Assembly: GCF_000348745.1 (NCBI RefSeq) | Contig: NC_020812.1 | Coordinates: 1,249,444-1,313,443, forward strand | Source: Micavibrio aeruginosavorus EPB | Lineage (GTDB): Bacteria > Pseudomonadota > Alphaproteobacteria > Micavibrionales > Micavibrionaceae | Reading direction: 5' to 3' | Length of the DNA: 64,000 bases | Shown here: positions 25,597-36,032 of the stretch, one piece after another | Layout: every line of letters starts with the position of its first letter | How positions within the stretch are numbered: the stretch's first letter is position 1 | Notes under the pieces: generated by a model | What the model was told of the DNA's origin: nothing | The model's input: only the letters and a program-made list of their open reading frames with translations | Database searches by the model: none | Made by a program: the position numbers and the translations under genes

Positions 25597-26052
25597 ATGC
25601 CATCCGCTCTTCTTATCCCCCTGACCATGTCGATTCTGGCCGGGTCCATGATCGTGTTACAGGCCCCCATCAATGCACGGCTGGGTGAACATATGGGCGG
25701 GCCATTGGTGGCGGCCTTCTTCTCATTCTTTACGGGAACAATTTTGCTGGGATGTGTTTTGCTCGCCCTGCGCAAACCCGTCTTGCTGGACAATATCGGC
25801 CAGACATCGCCATGGATGTGGTTGGGCGGGACATTGGGGGCCATGTTCGTGTTCACAACCATCTTCGTCGTACCGAAGCTGGGCGCGGCGGGCATGATTG
25901 CCCTGATCATCTGTGGCCAGATTTTGTTTTCACTTGTCGTGGATCACTATGGCTTCCTTCTGCCCGATGCCACACCGCTATCCCCCATTCGTATTGCTGG
26001 CGCGGTTCTTCTGGTGATCAGTGTCGCCATGATCATGGCCCCAAAATTCTAA
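25597..26052 (+). CDS. Small DMT-superfamily membrane protein (YdcZ/DUF606 family)
   Basis: A 151-residue, very hydrophobic protein with about five membrane segments (for example LLIPLTMSILAGSMIVLQAP, VAAFFSFFTGTILLGCVLLA, IAGAVLLVISVAMIMAP). The length and the N-terminal QAPINARLGEHMGGP pattern match the YdcZ/DUF606 half-transporter family of the drug/metabolite superfamily. These usually act as pairs; only one copy is here. CCGGAG lies about 10 bases before the ATG. Substrate unknown. Downstream is a REP-like twin hairpin that may end its transcript. Confidence 0.8.
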   Translation: MPSALLIPLTMSILAGSMIVLQAPINARLGEHMGGPLVAAFFSFFTGTILLGCVLLALRKPVLLDNIGQTSPWMWLGGTLGAMFVFTTIFVVPKLGAAGMIALIICGQILFSLVVDHYGFLLPDATPLSPIRIAGAVLLVISVAMIMAPKF

Positions 26053-26072
26053 AAAAAATGCCCCAAAAATGC

Positions 26073-26141
26073 GTCACCCCGGCGAAAGCCGGGGTCTTCA
26101 TCCTTTATGGCTGGAAGATCCCGGCTTTCGCCGGGATGACG
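26073..26141. repeat. REP-like twin-hairpin repeat, copy A
   Basis: A 69-base element in the convergent gap between the small transporter and eno. Two inverted 27-base arms start GTCA[C/T]CCCGGCGAAAGC and end RTCTTC. Each arm also folds alone as CCCGGC-GAAA-GCCGGG. Copy B at 36764-36832 differs at only 4 of 69 positions. It could stabilise 3' ends or stop transcription from both sides. Confidence 0.9.
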
Positions 26142-26154
26142 TCTCGATATTAAA

Positions 26155-28330
<2,176 letters not shown>

Positions 28331-28494
28331 TCATATCTCAAGGGGGCTACGCGTGCCCCGTATATATAGGGCAAACGGCCAAAAACGGCCAACGAAAACA
28401 TGAGGATTCCCCCTCTCCAGCAGGACCGAATCCCCTCTCAGCCTCAAAAGCCCCCTTCAGGGGCCCAGCAAAGGTCGCTTTAGGGTAAAACACC

Positions 28495-28525
28495 CCTGCC
28501 AGACCCGCAGAAAGGCAGGTTTTTT
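28495..28525 (+). terminator. Orphan intrinsic terminator-like hairpin
   Basis: Arms CCTGCC (28495-28500) and GGCAGG (28514-28519) are followed by six T residues. No plus-strand gene lies upstream within the gap; the nearest upstream gene, kdsA, is on the other strand. Confidence 0.6.
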
Positions 28526-28680
28526 GAAAAAAATTTCACGGAAAATTATGGAATAAGCGACCAAAAAATGAACAAAAACAAACCCAAAATTTTGACCAGG
28601 GGAAACCTGAGGCAAGCCCTTGAGCCCAAAGGCAAAAAAAATGATTTTCAGGGGCGATTTTTTATTGCATATAAGCGCCC

Positions 28681-28696
28681 GTTGTATGTATACAAC
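28681..28696. promoter_or_regulatory. Palindromic operator-like site upstream of the GNAT gene
   Basis: GTTGTAT-GT-ATACAAC, with perfect 7-base arms and a 2-base spacer, centred about 43 bases before the TTG start of the acetyltransferase gene. TTGCAT at 28665-28670 with TATACA 18 bases later could be a promoter overlapped by the palindrome. Binding protein unknown. Confidence 0.5.
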
Positions 28697-28731
28697 AATT
28701 TCCGTAACAACCCATTGGGAGGACCCATGCA

Positions 28732-29505
28732 TTGACAACGCTCGAGCTGACACGTGTTACTCAGGACAACCCTGTACTTCTCGCCCTTTTTGAAAGGGCA
28801 TACCGCCAGATTTTGGCACCTGCCTTCCCCGATACCAATCAAGCCGAAACGCTGGATAAATTCCTAGCCGGCATGAACGGTGAAATTAAGAACTTCGATG
28901 TCGTGGTCAATTTAATTGGCCAAAATTTACGCGATATCGACAGGGCTGAATTAGCCGGGATCAGTGTGGCCTATTACTATCCTGAACATAACGTCGGCAA
29001 TCTTGCGTACAATGCAATTGATCCGAATATCCGCCAGGGCGGCCTTGGTAAAGCCATGGTCCAATGCCGGATTGAATCACTGAAAGAAAAAGCTGCGGAA
29101 CGTGGGAAAACCCTGCGCGCTGTCTTTCTGGAGGTGAACAACCCGGAACGCGCCCCCAAAGAATTGGACACCATGGATGCAAACAAGCGTGTAGCCATTT
29201 TTGAAAAATGGGGCGCCCGCAAGGTTGGCATCGATTACGTCCAGCCGCCCGTCTATGAAGACGGCACGTTCTGCGACTACATGGATTTGTACAGCTATCC
29301 GGTCGATGGCCGTTATGCCAACCGTAAGGACGTCAGCGCGTTTCTCATGGCATCTTACTGCCTGAGCTACGGCACGACAGGCGACCGCCAGATGGCCTTG
29401 CGCACCATGTACAACCAGCTGTCCGAATGGAAACCAGAACCCCAATTACCACGCGGTGTTCTGGCTGGATATGAAATGGGTAAGGCCGAACTGCGCCCGG
29501 TCTAA
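28732..29505 (+). CDS. GNAT-family N-acetyltransferase
   Basis: 257 residues. The start must be TTG at 28732: GGGAGGA lies 8 bases upstream, while the nearby ATG at 28727 runs into a stop after two codons. The acetyl-CoA-binding motif A is DPNIRQGGLGKAMVQ (R/Q-x-x-G-x-G). The N-terminal FERAYRQILAPAFPDTNQAET and a C-terminal extension of about 80 residues are conserved-looking, but I do not recognise the subfamily. Substrate unknown. Monocistronic: a terminator shared with pyrG follows. Confidence 0.82.
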   Translation: MTTLELTRVTQDNPVLLALFERAYRQILAPAFPDTNQAETLDKFLAGMNGEIKNFDVVVNLIGQNLRDIDRAELAGISVAYYYPEHNVGNLAYNAIDPNIRQGGLGKAMVQCRIESLKEKAAERGKTLRAVFLEVNNPERAPKELDTMDANKRVAIFEKWGARKVGIDYVQPPVYEDGTFCDYMDLYSYPVDGRYANRKDVSAFLMASYCLSYGTTGDRQMALRTMYNQLSEWKPEPQLPRGVLAGYEMGKAELRPV

Positions 29506-29528
29506 ATCCTAGAAGAAATCAAAACGGC

Positions 29529-29565
29529 AAAGCCGGTTGGTGATCAAACCAACCGGCTTTGTTTT
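29529..29565. terminator. Bidirectional terminator between GNAT gene and pyrG
   Basis: Perfect 12-base arms AAAGCCGGTTGG (29529-29540) and CCAACCGGCTTT (29549-29560) are followed by GTTTT. The stop codon of pyrG (29544-29546, minus) lies in the loop, so the hairpin overlaps the end of that gene. Confidence 0.88.
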
Positions 29566-31169
29566 ATTGCTGCATCGACGAACGCAACAAACAGAGGATG
29601 CGGGTCGAAGGGTTTGGATTTTAGTTCCGGGTGGAACTGGACGCCGACGAACCAAGGGTGGTCGGCGTATTCGACGATCTCTGGCAGGCGGCCATCCGGG
29701 GACAGGCCGGAGAAGATCAGGCCCTGTTGTTCCAGACGGTCTTTATACGCCATGTTCACCTCATACCGGTGGCGATGGCGCTCGGAAATTTCGGTGGTGC
29801 CGTAGGCATCGGCAACCTTGCTTCCCTTTTTCAGGACAGCCGGATACGCGCCCAGACGCATCGTGCCACCCATATCGTTGGAGGCGCTGCGCTGTTCAGT
29901 CTGGTTGCCCTTGACCCATTCGGTCATCAGACCAACCACGGATTCTTCGCACGGGCCAAATTCGGTGGAACTGGCTTTTTCAAGACCCAGCAGATTACGC
30001 GTCGCTTCGATCACGGCCAGTTGCATGCCAAAGCAAATCCCGAAATACGGCACCGCGCGTTCGCGCGCGAACCGGGCCGCGTTGATTTTGCCCTGCGCCC
30101 CACGCTCACCAAAGCCGCCGGGGACCAGAATGCCGTTGATATTGTGCAAATGGTCCGCTGGGTTTTCGGCTTCGAAAATCGTCGATTCAATGAATTTCAG
30201 ATTCACGCGGGCATTGTTGGCAATGCCGCCATGGATCAACGCTTCGTTCAGCGATTTATAGCTGTCGTTCAGGCCGGTATATTTTCCGACAACGGCGATA
30301 TTCACCTCGCCTTCCGGGTCCTTGATCCGGTGGACAATATTCTTCCACACGGACAGATCCGGTTCCTTGGTATCCAACCCGAAGAAGGCCAGAACCTGCG
30401 TATCCAGACCCTCGGCATGATAGGTCAACGGCACTTCGTAAATCGTCTTTACGTCGAGCGCCGGAATCACCCGTTCAAACGGAATGTTACAGAACAGGGA
30501 AATTTTGCGACGGTCATCATCTTCAATATGGCGATCGGCGCGACAGAGCAGGATGTGCGGGCGAATGCCGGCGCTCATCAGCTCCTTCACCGAATGCTGG
30601 GTCGGTTTGGTTTTCAGCTCGCCCGCCGCCGGGATATAAGGCAGCAGCGTCACATGGGTGTACAGCGCACGCGCGTCGCCCAATTCATTGCCCAATTGGC
30701 GAATGGCTTCCAGGAATGGCAGGCTTTCAATATCGCCCACGGTTCCACCAATTTCGCACAGGATGAAATCGGCTGTGCCGTCCTTTTCCATCACGAATGA
30801 TTTAATTTCATTGGTGATGTGGGGAATAACCTGAATCGTGGCGCCCAGATATTCGCCCTTACGTTCCTTTTGCAGAACGTTGGTGTAAATCTGGCCGGTG
30901 GTGATGTTGTCGTTCTTCTGCGCCGGGCGCCCCGTGAAGCGTTCATAGTGGCCCAGATCAAGGTCGGTTTCCGCACCATCATCGGTCACGAACACTTCGC
31001 CATGCTGGAACGGGCTCATCGTGCCCGGATCGACGTTCAGGTAAGGATCAAGCTTGATCAGACGAACCGTGTAACCGCGCGATTGTAACAATGCGCCCAA
31101 AGCGGCGGATCCGAGGCCCTTCCCAAGGGAAGAAACCACGCCGCCGGTAATAAAGATAAATCGTGACAT
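29544..31169 (-). CDS. pyrG: CTP synthase
   Basis: Makes CTP from UTP, ATP and glutamine. The start at 31169 gives [19 protein letters not shown] and 541 residues, the family length; an upstream frame to 31244 would overlap secG. The N-terminal amidoligase domain has the ATP loop [10 protein letters not shown]. The C-terminal glutamine amidotransferase has the nucleophile in [10 protein letters not shown] and the HP-E pair near [12 protein letters not shown]. It is 4 bases downstream of secG. Its product CTP is also used by IspDF and CdsA in this window. Confidence 0.97.
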   Translation of the reverse strand: MSRFIFITGGVVSSLGKGLGSAALGALLQSRGYTVRLIKLDPYLNVDPGTMSPFQHGEVFVTDDGAETDLDLGHYERFTGRPAQKNDNITTGQIYTNVLQKERKGEYLGATIQVIPHITNEIKSFVMEKDGTADFILCEIGGTVGDIESLPFLEAIRQLGNELGDARALYTHVTLLPYIPAAGELKTKPTQHSVKELMSAGIRPHILLCRADRHIEDDDRRKISLFCNIPFERVIPALDVKTIYEVPLTYHAEGLDTQVLAFFGLDTKEPDLSVWKNIVHRIKDPEGEVNIAVVGKYTGLNDSYKSLNEALIHGGIANNARVNLKFIESTIFEAENPADHLHNINGILVPGGFGERGAQGKINAARFARERAVPYFGICFGMQLAVIEATRNLLGLEKASSTEFGPCEESVVGLMTEWVKGNQTEQRSASNDMGGTMRLGAYPAVLKKGSKVADAYGTTEISERHRHRYEVNMAYKDRLEQQGLIFSGLSPDGRLPEIVEYADHPWFVGVQFHPELKSKPFDPHPLFVAFVDAAIKQSRLV

Positions 31170-31173
31170 TTTT

Positions 31174-31548
31174 CTATTGAGCGACCGGAACAGAAGGTTC
31201 AGTAGGAGGCGTTTCTTTGTCGGCTTTCTTGTCCGCCTTTTCATCCGTACCCGCGTCGGCCGGGGCCGTTACGGCGGTGGGTTCATCAAGACGATCGAGA
31301 ATGCTGCCCTTGCTGGTCGAAGCATTCGCCAGAATACCCAGCACCAAGCTGGTGGCAAAGAAGCAACCGGCACAGATCGCCGTTGCGCGGCTCAGCGCGT
31401 TGGCTGTTGCGCCCGGGCTGGCCAATCCACCAAGACCACCGCCGCCACCGCCAATGCCCAAACCGCCCCCTTCGGAACGCTGGATCAACACCAGGCCAAT
31501 AATGGCCACGGCAAGGATAAGGTGAATGACAAGAACGACCTGAATCAT
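31174..31548 (-). CDS. secG: Protein translocase subunit SecG
   Basis: Small inner-membrane subunit of the SecYEG translocon, 124 residues. The first membrane segment, [28 protein letters not shown], is the SecG signature. A glycine-rich loop and a second segment ([18 protein letters not shown]) follow, then a Pro/Lys/Asp-rich tail typical of alphaproteobacteria. It lies between tpiA and pyrG, the conserved tpiA-secG-pyrG order. Confidence 0.93.
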   Translation of the reverse strand: MIQVVLVIHLILAVAIIGLVLIQRSEGGGLGIGGGGGGLGGLASPGATANALSRATAICAGCFFATSLVLGILANASTSKGSILDRLDEPTAVTAPADAGTDEKADKKADKETPPTEPSVPVAQ

Positions 31549-31602
31549 TGGTTTTCCCGTTAAGAGAATGAATCTGTTACTTCTACCCCGGCGTTTTACG
31601 CT

Positions 31603-32367
31603 TTATTGCACCGCTTTGGCAATAGCAAGATATTGGTCGGCCTTTAAACTGGCCCCACCGATCAGGGCCCCGTCCACGTCCGGAATGGCCAGCAATTCCG
31701 CCGCATTTTCTGGCTTTACCGACCCACCATACAGAATACGCACCCCGGCCCCGTCCGCCATTTTCTCCACCAAAATCTGGCGGATAAAGGCATGCATAGC
31801 CGCAACATCCGCCGGAGTGGCCGTTTTACCCGTGCCAATGGCCCAGACCGGTTCATAGGCGATGACCATATTGGCCGCCATTGCCCCGGCCGGGATCGAT
31901 CCATCAAGCTGTTGTTTTACAATATATTTTTCCTGCCCTGCCGTCCGTTGCCCCTCGGTTTCGCCAACGCAGATAATGGTCATCAACCCGGCCTGATGCG
32001 CCTGCCCGGCTTTGGCGGCGACAATTTGGTCGCTCTCACCATGGTGCTGGCGGCGCTCGGAATGGCCCAGAATAACCGCGGAACAGCCCACGTCTTTCAA
32101 CATCGGTGCTGCAATATCCCCGGTAAAGGCTCCGGTATCATGGGTCGAACAATCTTGTCCCCCAACACGCAAGGCACCGCGATTATGGTCAATAACCGCC
32201 CGCACAGCCGGAATATGGATAAAGGTAGGGCACACTAGAAAATCGCACCGATCCAGCAAACTGGAGTCTTTTTCCACGCCATCAATCACGGCCTCGGCCA
32301 GTTGACGAACGCTGACCAGCGTTCCGTGCATCTTCCAGTTTCCAGCAATCAGCTTTTTCGTCGTCAT
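31603..32367 (-). CDS. tpiA: Triosephosphate isomerase
   Basis: Interconverts glyceraldehyde 3-phosphate and dihydroxyacetone phosphate. It is 254 residues, a complete TIM barrel. The N-terminal AGNWKMHG carries the active-site N and K. The catalytic histidine is in ILGHSERRQ. The catalytic glutamate is in AYEPVWAIGTGKTATP, and the phosphate loop is YGGSVKPENA. First gene of the tpiA-secG-pyrG run. The small gene upstream has its own terminator, so tpiA must have a promoter in the 32368-32420 interval or just above. Confidence 0.96.
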   Translation of the reverse strand: MTTKKLIAGNWKMHGTLVSVRQLAEAVIDGVEKDSSLLDRCDFLVCPTFIHIPAVRAVIDHNRGALRVGGQDCSTHDTGAFTGDIAAPMLKDVGCSAVILGHSERRQHHGESDQIVAAKAGQAHQAGLMTIICVGETEGQRTAGQEKYIVKQQLDGSIPAGAMAANMVIAYEPVWAIGTGKTATPADVAAMHAFIRQILVEKMADGAGVRILYGGSVKPENAAELLAIPDVDGALIGGASLKADQYLAIAKAVQ

Positions 32368-32419
32368 GGCATCGCCCCATCAAAAAATAAGACCGACAGA
32401 ATACATACAACCCGGCATT

Positions 32420-32442
32420 AAAAAAAGCCGCCCGAAGGCGGC
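32420..32442 (-). terminator. Terminator of the 38-residue small gene
   Basis: On the minus strand GCCGCC-TTCG-GGCGGC is followed by seven T residues (A 32420-32426 on plus). The UUCG tetraloop gives a very stable hairpin. It ends the small gene just upstream of tpiA. Confidence 0.9.
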
Positions 32443-32469
32443 TTTTCTGAATTGATCAATTCAAAATGA

Positions 32470-32586
32470 TTAAATGGCCGGTTTCGGCTCGTTCACTGGT
32501 GTGCGAACAGCAGCTTCCGGGACCTTGGCGACCGGCGCTTCGTTCTTTGTTGCGGTTGTAAATTCAGCAGCAGCTTCTTTTTTCAT
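32470..32586 (-). CDS. Small protein, 38 aa, unknown function
   Basis: ATG at 32586 is preceded by AAGAGGAG, an almost ideal ribosome binding site. The frame begins MKKEAAAEFTTATKNEAP, ends NEPKPAI and stops at TAA. It is rich in Ala, Pro, Lys and Glu, with no hydrophobic segment, so it is probably a soluble, disordered peptide. A promoter (-35 TTGTGT, -10 TACGAT) lies just upstream and a strong hairpin terminator just downstream, making a complete stand-alone transcription unit. No family recognised. Confidence 0.7.
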   Translation of the reverse strand: MKKEAAAEFTTATKNEAPVAKVPEAAVRTPVNEPKPAI

Positions 32587-32628
32587 ATTACACTCCTCTT
32601 ATTGTTAGGGTTTTTAGCTACAGGACGT

Positions 32629-32656
32629 ATCGTAATAATGCTTGAGAAAAACACAA
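32629..32656 (-). promoter_or_regulatory. Promoter of the 38-residue small gene
   Basis: On the minus strand TTGTGT (32656-32651) and TACGAT (32634-32629) are separated by 16 bases, 43 bases upstream of the start codon. Similar to a sigma-70 site, not proven. Confidence 0.5.
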
Positions 32657-32731
32657 CCGGAAACAAACATTCTCCTCATTTATACACAGATCAAAAAACT
32701 GCGGACATAAAGGCCGAAACGCGGCAGGCGG

Positions 32732-32760
32732 TTGCACAAAGATCGCTTCGTTTCTATAGT
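32732..32760 (+). promoter_or_regulatory. Sigma-70-type promoter of the PpiD-like gene
   Basis: TTGCAC (32732-32737) and TATAGT (32755-32760) are separated by exactly 17 bases, 43 bases before the start codon at 32804. Confidence 0.65.
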
Positions 32761-32803
32761 TCCCGCCAGATTCTTTAAAACTTACGAAGGGTTATAGTCC
32801 ATC

Positions 32804-34726
32804 ATGATGCGGTCCATGCGCGAAGGCGTTCATTCCAAGATCATCAAAATTGTTCTGTTCGGCCTGCTCACCATGGCAGTGTTCGGATTGGTCTTGATGG
32901 ATGTTGGCGGATTTTTCCGTGGCGGTATGGGCAACACCAATGTCGCCACCGTAGCCGGATCGTCTATCTCCAGCACAGAATTCCAACGCCATGTGCAACG
33001 CGTTTTGTCCAATCAGGGCATTACCCCCGCGGATGCGTATAACTTCGGATATATTGATCAAATCCTGGACAATGAAATCGCCCGCACGGTGATTTCAAAT
33101 GCAACGGTTGATCAGGGTGTTTTGGTCGGTGACGACGCCGTCGCCCAACAAATCAACACGATGATCGCCCCGCTGTTGCAAAGCAACCCGGAAGCATCGA
33201 AGAAAGACATTTTGCAACGTGTATTGATGAATCAGGGCATTTCTGAAACAGAATTCGTCAACGCCATCCGCCACGAAATCGCCAACAGCACCCTGCAATC
33301 CGCCATTCAGGCCGGTGGCGCGCTGGTCACACGCGATGAACTGGTTGCCTTGTATCAATTGCGCAACGAAAGCCGCAGCATCAATGCCGTTATACTGAAA
33401 AACGCGGACATGACGGATATTAAACCCGCTGATGAAGCGGTTCTGACCGTGTTTTACGATGCCGCCCGCGTCCGCTACGCAAAACCGGAAACCCGCACCA
33501 TGACCATCGCCGTCCTCAGCGAAAAACAGGTGCGCGATACGATGGATATTTCCGATGAAGAATTGCGGACCGAATATGACCGCAACATCGCCCAATACCG
33601 CACGGCGGAAAAGCGCGTCCTGCAACAGGCCGTCCTGACCGATCAGGCCGATGCCGAGGCCGTGAAGGCCAAAATGGATGCAGGCGCGACGTTGAAAGAC
33701 GCCGTCAAATCACACACGGGTAAAACCGATGCCTATTTGGGCGAAAGCGAATTTGAACGCGCCGGATTGATCGAAAATATTGCTGATGGCGCATTTGGTG
33801 CGAATGTTGGTGATGTCGTCGGTCCGCTGCAAACCCCGCTCGGCTGGCATATTTTGGTCCTGACCAAAATCAACGCACCCGATACAACACCGTTTGAAAA
33901 GGTCAAAGCCGATCTGAAAAAAGAAATGTTACAGATCCGCCTGTCCGATGAAATCCTGGCCACCGCGAACCAGATTGATGATCGTCTGGCCGCTGGTGAA
34001 TCGCTGGACGACATTGTCAAATCGATGAATCTGGACGTCACCAAGATTGGGGCCGTTCACAATGACGGATCGACGCCGGATAAAAAAGACGGCATGGCCG
34101 CCTTTGACAAGGACCGCGGCGCAATCCTCGAAACCGCATTCAGCGTCGAATCCGGCGAAACGGCCCCGGTCATGGAAATCTCCGGCGGTCGTTTCGCGGC
34201 CGTACGGGTTGATAGCGTAACCCCGCTGTCCTACACCCCGTATGAAGAGGTCAAGGACGAAATCGCCAAGGGCTGGATGGATGACCAACGCGCCACCGCC
34301 AACCGCGACCGCGCCCAGAAACTGCAACAGGCCGTTGCCGGCGGTGAAAAGACCCTTGAACAAGCGGCCAAAGATCTGGGCCTGAGCGTGCAGTCATTCA
34401 ACGGCATCAAGGCCGGAGCAGAACCAAAAGCGCCGATGAACACCGCGACATTGGCCGCCGTGTTTGATGGCGTTCAAGGAGAAACCATGATGGCCCCGGT
34501 TGATGGCGGATTTCTGGTTGGAACCATCACCGCCATCAATATCCCAACGGCGGATAAAATCAGCGACCAGGATCTGCGCCCGATTTCGGATTCCATCACA
34601 CGCACAGCCGGAAATGAATTCATGGCCGTGTACGTGAACCATCTGGAAGATAAATACGGCGTCAAAATCAACCGCCGGATGCTGGATTTAATGTTCGGCC
34701 CGGAAAGCGGCACAGTGGCGCAGTAA
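32804..34726 (+). CDS. PpiD-like periplasmic folding factor (SurA_N, parvulin domain)
   Basis: A 640-residue membrane-anchored chaperone/peptidyl-prolyl isomerase. One N-terminal membrane segment (IIKIVLFGLLTMAVFGLVLMDVGGFF) is followed by a SurA_N-type chaperone domain starting VATVAGSSISSTEFQRHVQ. A parvulin-type domain follows at about 265-370 (VLQQAVLTDQADAEAVKAKM...GPLQTPLGWHILVLTKI). A C-terminal region follows. It would help outer-membrane and secreted proteins fold at the Sec exit, upstream of the BamA pathway encoded at 48-51 kb. Monocistronic, with its own promoter and terminator. An alternative start at MRSMREGV is one codon in. Confidence 0.9.
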   Translation: MMRSMREGVHSKIIKIVLFGLLTMAVFGLVLMDVGGFFRGGMGNTNVATVAGSSISSTEFQRHVQRVLSNQGITPADAYNFGYIDQILDNEIARTVISNATVDQGVLVGDDAVAQQINTMIAPLLQSNPEASKKDILQRVLMNQGISETEFVNAIRHEIANSTLQSAIQAGGALVTRDELVALYQLRNESRSINAVILKNADMTDIKPADEAVLTVFYDAARVRYAKPETRTMTIAVLSEKQVRDTMDISDEELRTEYDRNIAQYRTAEKRVLQQAVLTDQADAEAVKAKMDAGATLKDAVKSHTGKTDAYLGESEFERAGLIENIADGAFGANVGDVVGPLQTPLGWHILVLTKINAPDTTPFEKVKADLKKEMLQIRLSDEILATANQIDDRLAAGESLDDIVKSMNLDVTKIGAVHNDGSTPDKKDGMAAFDKDRGAILETAFSVESGETAPVMEISGGRFAAVRVDSVTPLSYTPYEEVKDEIAKGWMDDQRATANRDRAQKLQQAVAGGEKTLEQAAKDLGLSVQSFNGIKAGAEPKAPMNTATLAAVFDGVQGETMMAPVDGGFLVGTITAINIPTADKISDQDLRPISDSITRTAGNEFMAVYVNHLEDKYGVKINRRMLDLMFGPESGTVAQ

Positions 34727-34750
34727 CCTATAAATCCCCATAAACAAAAA

Positions 34751-34778
34751 ACCCCGGGATAGTCATCCGGGGTTTTTT
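34751..34778. terminator. Bidirectional terminator between PpiD-like and YibQ-like genes
   Basis: Arms ACCCCGG (34751-34757) and CCGGGGT (34767-34773) run into T6. A-rich bases on the left side would give a U-run on the minus strand, where the deacetylase gene ends at 34784. Confidence 0.88.
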
Positions 34779-34783
34779 ATGGG

Positions 34784-35782
34784 CTATTTCACAGCCTGTG
34801 ACGCTGGCACCAATTCGATGCCCTTATCCTTGAGCGTCGGCAACCACGCCCGCAGCCCCTCAATCGTCACATCTTTCGGATGGCCGATGGCGATGGCCAG
34901 ACCGTCTTTCAACGCCTTGCGTTCAACCTGCGCCAAAGATTTGGAAACAAACTCTGCCGTATTTTCGTGGTCCAGAAAGACATCACGGCTCGCATGGGGA
35001 ACGCCCGCTTCGCGCGCCATATCACCTGCGACCGAATTTTGAATCGTGCGGCTGTCGATGAAATACAGATTGCGTGATTTCAATTCGGTCATCACGCGCG
35101 CCATGGCGGTTTTATCCTGCGTCAGCTTGCTCCCCATATGATTGTTGATACCGACATAACCATCAAACGCATTCAAACCATCCTGCAGAATTTGCGCAAA
35201 AGCGGCTTCGTCCTGCCCCACGCGCAAAACCTCCGGCCCTGGGTCTTTGGTCTGGCTCATCGGCTCCATGGGCACATGCACCATCAATTCATGGCCCGCT
35301 TCTTTCGCCTTGGCGGTTTGCGCTTTGATGTTACTGGCGTAAGGCAGATAGGCCAACGTTAGACCTGCGGGTAAATCCACCACGGCGGCGGATCGTTTAA
35401 CATCCACGCCCATATCATCAATGATAATCACGACACGCGGGTTAGTGGCCGCGTGGTGTACAGGCGCGGACAATAATTCATCCACCACATCATCGACCGT
35501 TTCCGGTTCATGCGGAATAATGTCTTCGTCAACGACGACAGCGGGATCAACCGTCTGCAATGGCTCGGTTGAGAGCGGCAATGACGGTGCAAAATCCGGT
35601 GTAGGAATAACGTCGCGCTCAACCGCAACAATGGCCTCGGTCACATCATGGGACGGAGGTGGCGCATAATCACGTTTCACCACCAGTTGATCCAACACGA
35701 TCACCAGAGCAACAACAGCGAGAACAATGGAGGCCGCACGCAGCGGCGTCAGGACTTTGAAGATTTTCATGGCGCGCACCAT
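34784..35782 (-). CDS. Divergent polysaccharide deacetylase family protein (YibQ-like)
   Basis: 332 residues. One N-terminal membrane anchor (AASIVLAVVALVIVLDQLVV) precedes an acidic, Pro/Val-rich linker of about 80 residues. The domain then shows RVVIIIDDMGVDVKRS, MVHVPMEPM, GINNHMGSKLT and FIDSRT, which match the divergent polysaccharide deacetylase (YibQ, DUF610) family. It would act in the periplasm on an envelope polysaccharide; the substrate is not known for the family. Start at 35782 or 35770 (MKIFKV); neither has a clear ribosome binding site. Confidence 0.85.
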   Translation of the reverse strand: MVRAMKIFKVLTPLRAASIVLAVVALVIVLDQLVVKRDYAPPPSHDVTEAIVAVERDVIPTPDFAPSLPLSTEPLQTVDPAVVVDEDIIPHEPETVDDVVDELLSAPVHHAATNPRVVIIIDDMGVDVKRSAAVVDLPAGLTLAYLPYASNIKAQTAKAKEAGHELMVHVPMEPMSQTKDPGPEVLRVGQDEAAFAQILQDGLNAFDGYVGINNHMGSKLTQDKTAMARVMTELKSRNLYFIDSRTIQNSVAGDMAREAGVPHASRDVFLDHENTAEFVSKSLAQVERKALKDGLAIAIGHPKDVTIEGLRAWLPTLKDKGIELVPASQAVK

Positions 35783-35894
35783 ACCGCATTCGCCCCCTGT
35801 GGAAAAGTCACTGGACGAAACGGGAAAAAAACGGCAATATCCGCCGCCTCACCCCGGGAAACCCCCAGTAAATCAGAACATTCGCAGTCATTTC

Positions 35895-35923
35895 TTGACA
35901 CAAACCATGAACTAAACTAGAAC
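35895..35923 (+). promoter_or_regulatory. lexA promoter
   Basis: Consensus -35 TTGACA (35895-35900) and -10-like TAGAAC (35918-35923), with 17 bases between. The -10 element lies inside the SOS box, so LexA bound there would block RNA polymerase. Confidence 0.7.
35909..35923 (+). promoter_or_regulatory. SOS box (LexA operator) upstream of lexA
   Basis: GAAC-TAAACTA-GAAC, which reads GTTC-N7-GTTC on the other strand: the direct-repeat SOS box described for alphaproteobacterial LexA. It is about 110 bases upstream of the lexA start and overlaps the -10 element. Confidence 0.88.
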
Positions 35924-36032
35924 AAAAAGGGTATATAGAATCACGATTCTGTAGACCCTATCCGGCAAAAATGACGGATTTGCATCCAAAAAGCCCCAAA
36001 AAGCGGGCAAAACAAAGGGAATACAACGCCAA

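Noticed and set aside
26073-26141. Simple intrinsic terminator for the small transporter gene
   Set aside because: There is no T-run after the hairpins, and the same 69 bases occur at 36764-36832, so it is a dispersed repeat, although it may still affect 3' ends.
28457-28753. 98-codon minus-strand frame in the kdsA/GNAT gap
   Set aside because: It begins inside the GNAT coding region, has no ribosome binding site, runs through both hairpins and shows no protein-like features.
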